Assembly: GCA_963715675.1 (NCBI GenBank)
Contig: OY970265.1
Coordinates: forward strand, 3,968,001 to 4,032,000
Origin: DASVWZ01 sp963715675
GTDB lineage: Bacteria; Acidobacteriota; Terriglobia; Terriglobales; Acidobacteriaceae
DNA length: 64,000 nt
Reading direction: 5' to 3'
The translations under genes and the position numbers were made by a program. Positions 17,171-25,841 of this stretch are shown one piece after another. Each line of letters begins with the position of its first letter. The stretch's first letter is position 1. Under the pieces are notes generated by a model. That model made no database searches, was not told where the DNA came from, and worked only from the letters and a program-made list of their open reading frames with translations.

Positions 17171-19768
17171 ATGAGACGGTTGCGACAAAGAGTTGTGCTG
17201 GCGGGTGCGCTCTTGCCAGCTTTCATGGCACTGGTCCTGGCAATGGGCCAAAGTGGCAGTCCGCCGGCAAAGGTCCAGGTCGGAGCGAAAGTGCCGCCAC
17301 CCCAGCTTGCTCCGGCTGAGAACCTCTACTTAAGGCTGAGAAGTGTTGGGTTAGATCCGTCGAGAGTCTACCGCATCCGCGATGTAACGCTGGATCGCGC
17401 CTTATTCCACATGACCCTGGACGACGGCACTATCGCATTTACCGAAGATGTGGATGGGCATGTCAGCGGAGCTTTCTTTGAGGGTGACGGCGAAGTGCTG
17501 CTCACACCGCCCGACCGGACTGAGCGGGCTTCGATGGCCCTCTTCACCGGAGGAACCATCCTCGAGGAAAGCTTTGCCACTGCCTACCTGAGATTTAACG
17601 ACCAGACTTTTTCGGAATTGCAGCCTTATCTGAGACCGACTCAAGACGCCGGCGATTTTGTTTCCAAGTGGAACGACACTGCCCGCAATCTTGCCGAAGC
17701 TGATGCCTTGAGGCTGCTGTCAACCTTCAGCCGTGACTTGCCGACCCCCAATCCAGCTACCAAACCAGGTCAACCGCCGGATGCCGGCAACGCCAAGGAT
17801 CAGATGCTGCACGTCCGGGTGCAAGGCAGGAAACCGGGGCTTTTTGACGTTTATTTCGACACCACGGCTTCAGAACAACTGTGGGCGGGCCAATCCAAAA
17901 CGGTTGAGGACATCAACTTCTACGATCTCTGGACATCGTTCTCCGTGGCTCCCCCAGGCCCGAAGAACAAGCTGGAGGGTTCCACCCCGCCGTCATCGGC
18001 GGATTTTGTCAGCATTACGGATTACAGGATACGCGCCAGGATCACACCTCCGACTCGCCTCGAAGCGGAGGCTCGCATGCATCTGCAAGTTCGGCGCGGC
18101 GGGGATCGGGCGCTCTTCTTTGAGTTGTCGCGGTCTCTCCAGATTTCCTCCCTGGAGGCCGATGGCCGTTCCCTCGAGTTCATCCATAATCCGTCGATCG
18201 AAGGCACTCAACTGGCGCGGCGCGGAAACGACCTGGTGGCTGTGATTTTCGCCCAGCCTTTGCGCGCCGGCCAGGTCCTCGAATTACGCTTCGTGTACGC
18301 AGGGGACGTGATCTCCGAAGCCGCCCCTGGCCTGCTGCAGGTGGGGGCAAGAGGCACATGGTATCCCAATCGCGGCATAGCCATGGCCAATTTCGACCTG
18401 CAATTCCAATATCCGTCCGATTGGACTTTGGTGGCCACCGGCAAACAGGTTGAGAAGGCAGCGCCGGACCCAGCCTCACAACAACCGTTCGACACGCGTG
18501 CCGGAGATATGTCCAGCCAGTGGGTCTCGGAGCGGCCCATCCCCGTCGCAGGCTTCAACCTTGGAAAATATCAGCGGGCGGTCGCCCACGCCGGGAAGGT
18601 CGCGGTCGAAGCTTACGCAACTGCCGTCGTGGAGCGTGATTTCCCGCAAACCTCCACCATGATCATCATTCCGAGTGGGACAACCGGACTTCGTCAACCT
18701 ACCGTTGTCCAGATTCCCCTGTCGCCGTCTCCGGCCCGGAACGCACAGAACGTGGCGGAAGAGTCCGCGAGTGCAATCGATTTTTTCTCCCGGCATTTCG
18801 GGCCATACCCGTATAGCACGCTGGCTTTGACCCAGATGCCCGGGGCTGAAAGCCAAGGATGGCCAGGGCTGATTTATCTGTCGAGCCTTTCTTTTCTTAC
18901 CGCGGACGAGGTATCTCAGTTGCACATGCCGGATGCCGATAAAGCGATTGTCAAGCAGATGGCGGCGCATGAGATCGCGCACCAGTGGTGGGGCGACACG
19001 GTGGGTTGGGTGGGATATCGCGATCAATGGTGGGTGGAAGCTTTGGCCAACTACAGTTCCATGATGCTGTTGGAATCCCAAAATCCATCGCAGTTTCACG
19101 CCATCATGGATAAATATCGCGACGATCTTCTGGAGAAGAGCGACACCGGCCGGTTGCTGAAAGAAGACGGTCCGGTGACGCTGGGGACGCGTCTGTCGTG
19201 CTCGGAGTTTCCTTCGGGATACACAGCAATCAGCTACGGACGGGGAACCTGGCTCTTTCATATGTTGCGGCACATGCTGCGCGACGCGGAACGGACGGAG
19301 GGCCCGAGAAAGCCTGCTGCGTCGACTCACAGCTCGGAAGAGCCATTCATGCGGGCCCTGCTCAGGCTGCGGAACGCTTATGACGGCCGGTCGATTACGT
19401 CTCACGAACTGCTGGCAGTCTTTGAACAGGAGCTGCCACCCTCGTTGAGGTACGAGGGCCGGAAATCGCTGGACTGGTTCTACCAGGGATGGATCGATGG
19501 AACTGCGATTCCGCGCTACCAGTTGAAGCAGGTAAAATTTGCCGACAAGGGAGGCACAAGCGTGGTGAGCGGCGTGATCGTGCAAAAAGACGCGCCCAAT
19601 GATCTGGTCACGTCGGTGCCGGTTTACGTCTCGCAGGGAGAAAAGTTGACGCTGCTGGGCAGTGTTTTTGCGGATGGTCCGGAAACCAGCTTCCATTTCA
19701 CGGCTCCGGCCGGGGCGCGAAAGGTGGTAATTGATCCCTATGAAACAATTCTGCGCCAGTCTCATTAG
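17171..19768 (+). CDS. M1-family aminopeptidase, secreted
   Basis: 865 residues with a signal peptide (1-26). A beta-rich N-terminal half precedes the gluzincin site HEIAHQWWGDTVGW (His about 599), with the third ligand Glu 18 residues later in WWVEALANYSSM. The substrate-side GAMEN motif of classical M1 enzymes is replaced by a stretch near MPGAESQGWPGLIYLS. It should release N-terminal residues from peptides outside the cytoplasm. ATG 17171 is chosen over GTG 17159 because the signal peptide begins there; neither has a strong binding site. lpxI starts 6 bases after its stop, so the two are probably co-transcribed. Confidence 0.88.
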   Translation: MRRLRQRVVLAGALLPAFMALVLAMGQSGSPPAKVQVGAKVPPPQLAPAENLYLRLRSVGLDPSRVYRIRDVTLDRALFHMTLDDGTIAFTEDVDGHVSGAFFEGDGEVLLTPPDRTERASMALFTGGTILEESFATAYLRFNDQTFSELQPYLRPTQDAGDFVSKWNDTARNLAEADALRLLSTFSRDLPTPNPATKPGQPPDAGNAKDQMLHVRVQGRKPGLFDVYFDTTASEQLWAGQSKTVEDINFYDLWTSFSVAPPGPKNKLEGSTPPSSADFVSITDYRIRARITPPTRLEAEARMHLQVRRGGDRALFFELSRSLQISSLEADGRSLEFIHNPSIEGTQLARRGNDLVAVIFAQPLRAGQVLELRFVYAGDVISEAAPGLLQVGARGTWYPNRGIAMANFDLQFQYPSDWTLVATGKQVEKAAPDPASQQPFDTRAGDMSSQWVSERPIPVAGFNLGKYQRAVAHAGKVAVEAYATAVVERDFPQTSTMIIIPSGTTGLRQPTVVQIPLSPSPARNAQNVAEESASAIDFFSRHFGPYPYSTLALTQMPGAESQGWPGLIYLSSLSFLTADEVSQLHMPDADKAIVKQMAAHEIAHQWWGDTVGWVGYRDQWWVEALANYSSMMLLESQNPSQFHAIMDKYRDDLLEKSDTGRLLKEDGPVTLGTRLSCSEFPSGYTAISYGRGTWLFHMLRHMLRDAERTEGPRKPAASTHSSEEPFMRALLRLRNAYDGRSITSHELLAVFEQELPPSLRYEGRKSLDWFYQGWIDGTAIPRYQLKQVKFADKGGTSVVSGVIVQKDAPNDLVTSVPVYVSQGEKLTLLGSVFADGPETSFHFTAPAGARKVVIDPYETILRQSH

Positions 19769-19774
19769 AACAGA

Positions 19775-20641
19775 ATGCTAGACTCTCCTGTCATGTCCCC
19801 TGCGAAAGAACGCCTCGGCCTGATCGCCGGCAACGGGCGCTTTCCGTTCCTGGTCCTGGATGCCGCCCGGGCCCAGGGCTTCGATGTGGTTGTGGCGGCC
19901 ATTAAGGAAGAAGCGTTCCCGGAGATCGAATCGCACGGGGCAGCCGCCGTGCACTGGCTCTCACTCGGAGAACTTTCCCGGCTGATCGAAACTTTTCAGC
20001 GCGAAGGGGTAAAGCGGGTCATCATGGCTGGGCAGGTGAAGCACAAGCAGATTTTCTCCAGCATCCGGCCGGACTGGCGGCTGGCCAAGTTGCTGCTCAA
20101 CTTGCGCACCCGCAACACCGACGCTCTGCTCGGCGCCGTGGCCAAAGTTCTGGCTGACGAGGGAATCACGCTGGTGAATTCGACTGTGCTCCTGGAGCCG
20201 CTTCTGACGAAGCCCGGCGTGCTTACTAAGCGCGGGCCGTCGGAAGCCGAGCAGAAGAATATCGAGTACGGACGCGCAGTCGCGCGGCGCATCGCACAAT
20301 TTGATATTGGGCAGACGGTGGTGGTCGCCGAAGCAGCCTGTGTGGCGATTGAGGCGATGGAAGGCACCGACGCAGCCATCGAGCGCGCCGGTCAGATTAT
20401 GGCGTCGCTGGATTCGGAAGCCTCGACTCTGAGCCGCGCGTTGACCGTAGTCAAGATTGCCAAGCCGAATCAGGATATGCGTTTCGATGTGCCGGTGATC
20501 GGAGTAAAGACGATTGAAACCATGCAGAAAGCCGGTGCGGCTTGTCTGGCTGTCGATGCAGGCAAATGCCTTCTGCTCGACGGAGATGCTGTGATCACTG
20601 CGGCCGACGGGGCCGAGATCGCCATCATCGCGGACCTCTAG
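19775..20641 (+). CDS. lpxI: UDP-2,3-diacylglucosamine diphosphatase LpxI
   Basis: 288 residues of the LpxI (former DUF1009) family, with LGLIAGNGRFPFLVLDAAR near the N-terminus and the C-terminal stretch KPNQDMRFDVPVIGVKTI. LpxI hydrolyses UDP-2,3-diacylglucosamine to lipid X in lipid A synthesis, and replaces LpxH in many non-gamma bacteria. ATG 19775 follows the M1 peptidase stop by 6 bases; ATG 19793 is an equally possible start and neither has a good binding site. In related genomes lpxI tends to sit by other lpx genes and a Gfo/Idh oxidoreductase; here that oxidoreductase gene is 2.6 kb away. Confidence 0.9.
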   Translation: MLDSPVMSPAKERLGLIAGNGRFPFLVLDAARAQGFDVVVAAIKEEAFPEIESHGAAAVHWLSLGELSRLIETFQREGVKRVIMAGQVKHKQIFSSIRPDWRLAKLLLNLRTRNTDALLGAVAKVLADEGITLVNSTVLLEPLLTKPGVLTKRGPSEAEQKNIEYGRAVARRIAQFDIGQTVVVAEAACVAIEAMEGTDAAIERAGQIMASLDSEASTLSRALTVVKIAKPNQDMRFDVPVIGVKTIETMQKAGAACLAVDAGKCLLLDGDAVITAADGAEIAIIADL

Positions 20642-20724
20642 TCGAGGCTGCAGCAGGAGATCTCAGTTCTGTGATCACGTGCGGCACGGGGCCGACTCAC
20701 AGGTCATGTTTCGGCGGACGGTAC

Positions 20725-22374
20725 CTACTGGACCGTCAATGTGACAGTCAGAGAATGACTCAGCACATGGTCGGCCGTCGTCGCTGTTACGGTCACTGTG
20801 CTGTTGCCGCTCGGCGTGCCGGGGTTGCCTGGAGCTCCGCCACAAGATGGCGTGCCGAGGACAATCAAAGCCAGAATGAGCATCAGCATAAGCCTCCATG
20901 CCGCTCGATGTCCTCGACGTCGCCTGGGAAATGCGAGCAGACCGACCAGGCAGGGAGCAATCAGCGCCGAGAGAGCGCTGCCAGATTTCCATCGAAACCG
21001 GTCAAGCTGCGCGGAGTGGGCCGTCATTATAGTCAACGTCTCGGTGCCTTTTCCTGCTCCGGCTGCAAAGGAACACGTCGCTTCCGTCGGCAACCCCGAA
21101 CAGGTGTAAGTCAACGGGGTGTGGAATCCACCTATCGGCGTAATGGTCAGCGTCGTCGTGGCCTCCCCGCCCGGCCCGCTCACCACCAGGCTCTTGGGAT
21201 TTCGCCGTGATGCTGAAGTCGACGATTTTCAAGAGGAAGATGGCACCGAGGTTTTATCTACACCGCCGGTGAGTCCGTAAAGCTCACCGCCCGGCCCTAG
21301 GATAAGACTGGCAGGGCTCATCCCGTCAGCCGAGGTGAGGCTGTAGATGGTGGTGAGCTTACCCTCAGGGGTAACCGAGAAAATAGTGCCTCTGTCTTGC
21401 GCTCCGCCGAAGGCGGTCGTGCCATAAAAACTCCCATTTGGAGCTAGCACGAGCGGGCTTGAAGGAGTTGCCCCGTCTGGCCCTGAGAAGTCATGCAGAT
21501 CTGTCAAGACGCCCTGCGGGGTGATCTTATAGATCGATCCATCGCTGTTTGGGCCCGTTTGATCCGTTACGCTGTAGAAGTTTCCATCCTGTCCCAGCGT
21601 CAGGGTTGCGGTCGGACAAAAGATCTGGTCGCGACCGCCCTGAAAGCTGTAGAGAAGGGTGACGGAACCTTCGGGAGTCATCTCGTAGAATGCCCCGCTG
21701 TTGGAGGCCCCGCCGCTACAGGTGACCCCGTAGAAATTCCCGTTCTTTCCCTCGGTCGGAGGCACATAAGCTTGTGCTGGCGCGGAATTATTGAGACCTC
21801 CGAAAATGAAGAGCGTGGTCAGATCCCCGCCCGACGTAAACTCAAAAAGGGTACCCGAGTAATAGGGGCTATTTCCGCCTCCGCCGTAAGTGGTGCCATA
21901 GAAGTTGCCATCGGCGCCCTGAACAAACCCGTTCGGCGAATCTCCGTTGGTGACGTCGAAATTTACGAGGGCGGTGAAGTCTCCGCTAGGCGTCAATTTG
22001 AAGATTGACCCGTCATTGTTGGTACCTCCGCCGAACGTCGCTCCGTAGAAATTGCCATCGGTCGCCTGGATCAATGCACCCGGCTCGGGGCCGTCGGGAT
22101 ACTTCTTGAGGTTGCAACTAAAGCTATAGACCGTCGTGAGTGTGCCGAGGGGGCTCATCTTGAAGACCGTACCACAGCTCTCAAACCCGGTCGTGCCCCA
22201 AAGATTTCCATCCGTACCCTCTATCAGGCCGCTCGGGTACTGTCCGTTCATGCCATCGAAATTCACCAGGGTCGAGAAGGTTTGTGCGGAGGATGCGATT
22301 GCCGCCGCCGCGGAGATCAGAAAAAGGGCACAAACTTGCTTGCAGTGTTTCGTCACTTGAGTCTCTCGAGTCAC
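20725..22374 (-). pseudogene. GloVer tandem-repeat protein (copy 2) with C-terminal Ig/membrane anchor, broken by two frameshifts
   Basis: From GTG 22374 (GGAGG 5 bases upstream) the frame encodes a signal peptide and about seven GloVer repeats (GNFYGATFGGG, GSFYGTTAFGG), ending at a stop near 21229. The homology continues in two other frames: VDFSITAKS just after the stop, then SLVVSGPGGEATTTLTITP, an Ig-like domain. After that come a hydrophobic helix (LMLMLILALIVLG), a PSCGG motif and a final VTVTATTADHVLSHSLTVTL stretch ending at 20725. This is the known acidobacterial Ig-TM-Cys-Gly-Gly-Ig anchor. Removing one A from the AAA at about 21207 and a one-base change near 21230 would restore a single protein of about 550 residues. 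Confidence 0.7.
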
Positions 22375-22661
22375 AACGACCTCCGAAGGAAAGCCGAGAA
22401 CCAATTTTCGACGCGACTATATCGAAGATGGCTTCCGAACCGCAAGGACAGAAGTCACATCGTGACGGCGAAAGACCTTACGGTTCGAGCCTCTGCCGTG
22501 CCCTGAAGTCGTCGATTCCATGCAGACTCTCATCTTGTGTTCCCGAGAGCGCCGGGAGCGCAAGCCGGCGACGAGAAACGCAGCCAAAGGTGGACATGAG
22601 TATCCACAAACTGTACTTTGAATACAATTACAACGCGTTTAGATCACAGAAGGAGTCCTTC

Positions 22662-23129
22662 ATGTCCGAACCCGTTCGCCTTGCCGATCAGATTCGCCGC
22701 GCCTTCGAAGGAGAAGCGTGGCACGGCGACTCTGTCCTTGAAATTTTCGCCGGCGTCGATGCCAAAACCGCCGCTGCCCATCCCATCAGGGGTGCTCACA
22801 GCATTTGGGAGCTAGCGCTGCACATTGCCGCCTGGGACGGCGCGGTCCTGACGCGCGCGCGCGGCACGGCAGTAGAGCTCACCGATGAGCAAAACTTTCC
22901 GGCTGTGAACGATGCCAGCGAGGTCGCCTGGGAAAAGGCGCTCAAACATCTGAAGACCACGCATGAAGATCTGGTCAAGGCGGTCGCCGCTTTCCCGGAG
23001 TCGCGCCTGCTGGATCCGGTCCCCGGAAAGAAGGAGAAGTACAACAACTACTTCTACCTGTTCAGCGGCATCGTGCAGCACGAGTTATATCACGCCGGGC
23101 AGATCGCGCTGCTGAAGAAATTCCGGTAA
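22662..23129 (+). CDS. DinB-family protein
   Basis: 155 residues forming the four-helix DinB/YfiT-like bundle. Likely metal-binding histidines lie in GAHSIWELALHIA (about residues 46-55) and HELYHAGQIALLKK near the C-terminus. Family members include metal-dependent thiol transferases and many uncharacterised proteins, so no substrate is assigned. AGGAG lies 6 bases before the ATG at 22662, and the frame upstream of it is not family-like. It is divergent from the broken GloVer gene. Confidence 0.87.
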   Translation: MSEPVRLADQIRRAFEGEAWHGDSVLEIFAGVDAKTAAAHPIRGAHSIWELALHIAAWDGAVLTRARGTAVELTDEQNFPAVNDASEVAWEKALKHLKTTHEDLVKAVAAFPESRLLDPVPGKKEKYNNYFYLFSGIVQHELYHAGQIALLKKFR

Positions 23130-23263
23130 TGGTACGTGTGATAGGGAAGCGAGCCAAACGCGCGATTATTGTGTGGCAAAGAACGCTTGCTCAGGATGAC
23201 AGTCAACTGTACCCCTACCTGTGGTTAAATCAAGTTTCCGGCAACCGGCCATGAGAAGCGAAC

Positions 23264-24268
23264 CTGACCACCAATGATCCGATCTCCGTAGCCGTCGTCG
23301 GCGTGGGCGCATTCGGACGCAACCACGCCCGCGTCTACCGCCAACTCGCGCAGGAGGGCGCGGCGATCCGGCTGGTCGGAGTCGTCGATCCCGATACCGC
23401 CCGTGCCGACGCGGTAGCGCGCGAATTCGACTGCCGCAGCTTCGGCTCGGTCGAACAGCTTCTGACCACGCACAGCGAGGTCCAGGCAGCGTCCGTCGCC
23501 GCCCCTACTGTTCATCATCTCGGCGTTGCCGGCCAGCTGATGGAGGCCGGCGTCGATGTTCTGATCGAAAAGCCACTGGCGGTTTCACTCGCCGAGGCAG
23601 ACGAACTGGTTCGGCTGGCGCAGCGCCACAACCGGATCGTGCAGGTGGGACACCTGGAGCGTTTCAATCCCGCGGTCCGAGCCACGCTGCCTCTCATCAC
23701 CCGGCCCATGTTCTTTGAGGTGCACCGGCTCAGCGTGTTCACACCTCGCTCGCTCGATGTGGACGTGGTGCTCGACCTGATGATCCATGATCTCGATGTG
23801 GTGCTTTCTTTCGCGAAGTCCCCGGTGACGGAGATTCGCGCCGTCGGCTTGCCCATTCTTTCCGGCAAAATCGATATCGCCAATGTGCGCCTCGAATTCG
23901 AGTCTGGGTGCGTCGCCAACTTCACCGCCAGCCGGGTCTCGACGGAGAGGGTTCGGAAGCTCCGCTTCTTTCAGCCGAAGCAATACATTTCTCTGGATTA
24001 CGGCCGCCAGGACGTCATGGTGTTCAGCGTAAGCGACAACGGCGGAATGCCTTCGGTGAATCCACACATCAGTTTCAACAAGCCTCCGGTCACCGCCGAG
24101 GAACCGTTACGAGCAGAACTGACATCATTCCTCGATGCCGTCCGCGAGCGGTCGCGTCCGATTGTCAGTCTGGAAGAAGGACGCGGCGCCTTGGCGCTGG
24201 CTCTCGATATCGTTGCTGCCATCCGGGCCCACGGCAAACAGATCAACCTTGACAAGCTCCGAACCTGA
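23264..24268 (+). CDS. Gfo/Idh/MocA-family oxidoreductase
   Basis: About 334 residues. The Rossmann fold starts ISVAVVGVGAFGRNHARVY, followed by the family hallmark VLIEKPLAV and HLERFNPAV; the C-terminal alpha/beta domain includes a likely catalytic His in DLMIHDLDVVL. These enzymes oxidise or reduce sugar derivatives with NAD(P). The relation to lpxI-linked oxidoreductases suggests a nucleotide-sugar substrate for lipid A (compare GnnA), which is inference. The start is odd: no ATG exists in frame. CTG 23264 (GAGAAG upstream) keeps the whole first beta-strand, whereas GTG 23303 would remove it. Confidence 0.82.
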   Translation: MTTNDPISVAVVGVGAFGRNHARVYRQLAQEGAAIRLVGVVDPDTARADAVAREFDCRSFGSVEQLLTTHSEVQAASVAAPTVHHLGVAGQLMEAGVDVLIEKPLAVSLAEADELVRLAQRHNRIVQVGHLERFNPAVRATLPLITRPMFFEVHRLSVFTPRSLDVDVVLDLMIHDLDVVLSFAKSPVTEIRAVGLPILSGKIDIANVRLEFESGCVANFTASRVSTERVRKLRFFQPKQYISLDYGRQDVMVFSVSDNGGMPSVNPHISFNKPPVTAEEPLRAELTSFLDAVRERSRPIVSLEEGRGALALALDIVAAIRAHGKQINLDKLRT

Positions 24269-24486
24269 TTTGTCGGTCCTTCTCTGTCAAGATTTGTAAA
24301 CCGAAGTTACCGTTCTGGATGCGAAACCTCGCTTTCCGGCCTTCGCGCATCAGACAAAAGGTGCGAAAATAAAGCATATTCGGCTACGACGTGAGCCAGT
24401 GCTCAATGAACGGTGAGAGGTAGGGGTATTTTTGTAATTGCAACTAATCCCTCGCAATCGTGTCTAAACATCAGGTAAGTTGTTGA

Positions 24487-25593
24487 ATGTCAACCACTCA
24501 AATGCCGCCGGGCAATCCGTTGCCAAGCGCCCCCGCGCCTTCGCAGAACTCGAGGGGTGAGGATCTCTACGACGCGCAGTATTGGGAATCCATATACCTC
24601 GAAGACCATTCGACACCGCACCTGCTGGTCCAGTTGCAGGACGAACTCTCCCTCGCCCGCCGCCGGGAGGCGTTCTGGATTTCAGTAGTGGTCCACATGA
24701 TCGTGATTCTGCTCATTGTGAACTCCGACAAGCTGATCCGGTTCATTCCGCATCGCAACGTGATCGTAGCTTCCGCCGAGAAGAATCCGAACGATGTCAC
24801 ATTTCTGGAGTTGCCGCCCGACGAGCAGAAGGTGAGCAAGCGTCCGGATACGAACATCATCTCCGACAAAGACCGCCAGGCGATGTCAAAGGCTCCTCAG
24901 CTCAATCGCGAGGAACTCAAGAAGATTCTCGACGCCAGCCGCGCCGGCGCACCTGGGCAGAGCGGCCCGCAGCTTCCGACCCAGCCCGCGCCGCCCGAAC
25001 CTGCCGCCGGACAACCGTCCCCGCAACCGTCCCAGCCAGCAGCGCCTCCGGCGCCTCCGCCCAACCAGAACCTTCAGGCAAAATTGCAGATGCCGCCCAA
25101 CCCCTTTGCCAAGGGAGCTTCCATGTCTGCCGGATCAGCCATTGCACAAGCCGCGCAGGCCGCGGCCGCCAATCGTGGGGGCTACGGAGGCGATAACGGA
25201 AACTACGGCCTGGGCAGCGGCGCGAAGCCCACCGCCGCCATGGGGCCGCTGGATATTCTCACCGACACCATGGGGGTCGACTTTGGGCCTTACCTGGAGC
25301 GCGTGCTGCACGATGTGCGCCTGAACTGGTACAACCTGATTCCGGAATCCGCACGCGCCCCCATCATGAAAAAGGGCAAGGTCTCGATTGAATTCGCCAT
25401 CATGAAGGACGGCAGCGTGGCAGGTATGAAACTGATCAGCACTTCCGGAGACGTAGCGCTGGACCGCGGCGCCTGGGGCGGCATCACCGCGTCCAATCCT
25501 TTTCCACCCCTGCCCACGGAGTTCGGAGGCCAATACCTGGCCTTGCGTTTTCATTTCTTCTACAACCCCAGCAAGGCTGACATGCTGGAATAA
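24487..25593 (+). CDS. TonB-like energy transducer / periplasmic-spanning protein
   Basis: 368 residues: a charged cytoplasmic N-terminus, one transmembrane helix (about 64-82, FWISVVVHMIVILLIV), a long Pro/Gln/Ala-rich periplasmic linker (about 150-235) and a TonB-like C-terminal domain (about 275-365, YLERVLHDVRLNWYNLIPE ... GKVSIEFAIMKDGSV). TonB proteins couple the proton motive force to outer-membrane transport. No exbB or exbD is adjacent. The unusually long N-terminal part before the helix (about 60 residues) is a feature of this subgroup. Confidence 0.8.
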   Translation: MSTTQMPPGNPLPSAPAPSQNSRGEDLYDAQYWESIYLEDHSTPHLLVQLQDELSLARRREAFWISVVVHMIVILLIVNSDKLIRFIPHRNVIVASAEKNPNDVTFLELPPDEQKVSKRPDTNIISDKDRQAMSKAPQLNREELKKILDASRAGAPGQSGPQLPTQPAPPEPAAGQPSPQPSQPAAPPAPPPNQNLQAKLQMPPNPFAKGASMSAGSAIAQAAQAAAANRGGYGGDNGNYGLGSGAKPTAAMGPLDILTDTMGVDFGPYLERVLHDVRLNWYNLIPESARAPIMKKGKVSIEFAIMKDGSVAGMKLISTSGDVALDRGAWGGITASNPFPPLPTEFGGQYLALRFHFFYNPSKADMLE

Positions 25594-25631
25594 TCCGTTC
25601 CCACCCTGTGCCTATCTTTCATAGATCTTTC

Positions 25632-25659
25632 TTGACAAGCGTCAACCCTCTTCTAGAAT
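25632..25659 (+). promoter_or_regulatory. Sigma-70-type promoter upstream of the phosphoesterase gene
   Basis: TTGACA (25632-25637), a 16-base spacer and TAGAAT (25654-25659) form a near-consensus promoter about 175 bases before the ATG at 25842. The leader between them is long; I see no riboswitch in it. Confidence 0.5.
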
Positions 25660-25841
25660 TGGGAACGTAGGGGGCGGGTGGCAAAGGAATAGGTGGGCCA
25701 ATGCTCGCCCCGCAACTCGGGTCCTCTTTCCTCCGCACCTGCCATGACGATGCGCCTCTCCGCACGGGAGCGCCACAGGTGGTTTCCTTCCGCCGTCTCT
25801 CATTCAACGCAAGACCAACCCGAAGTCAAAAAGGAGCATCT

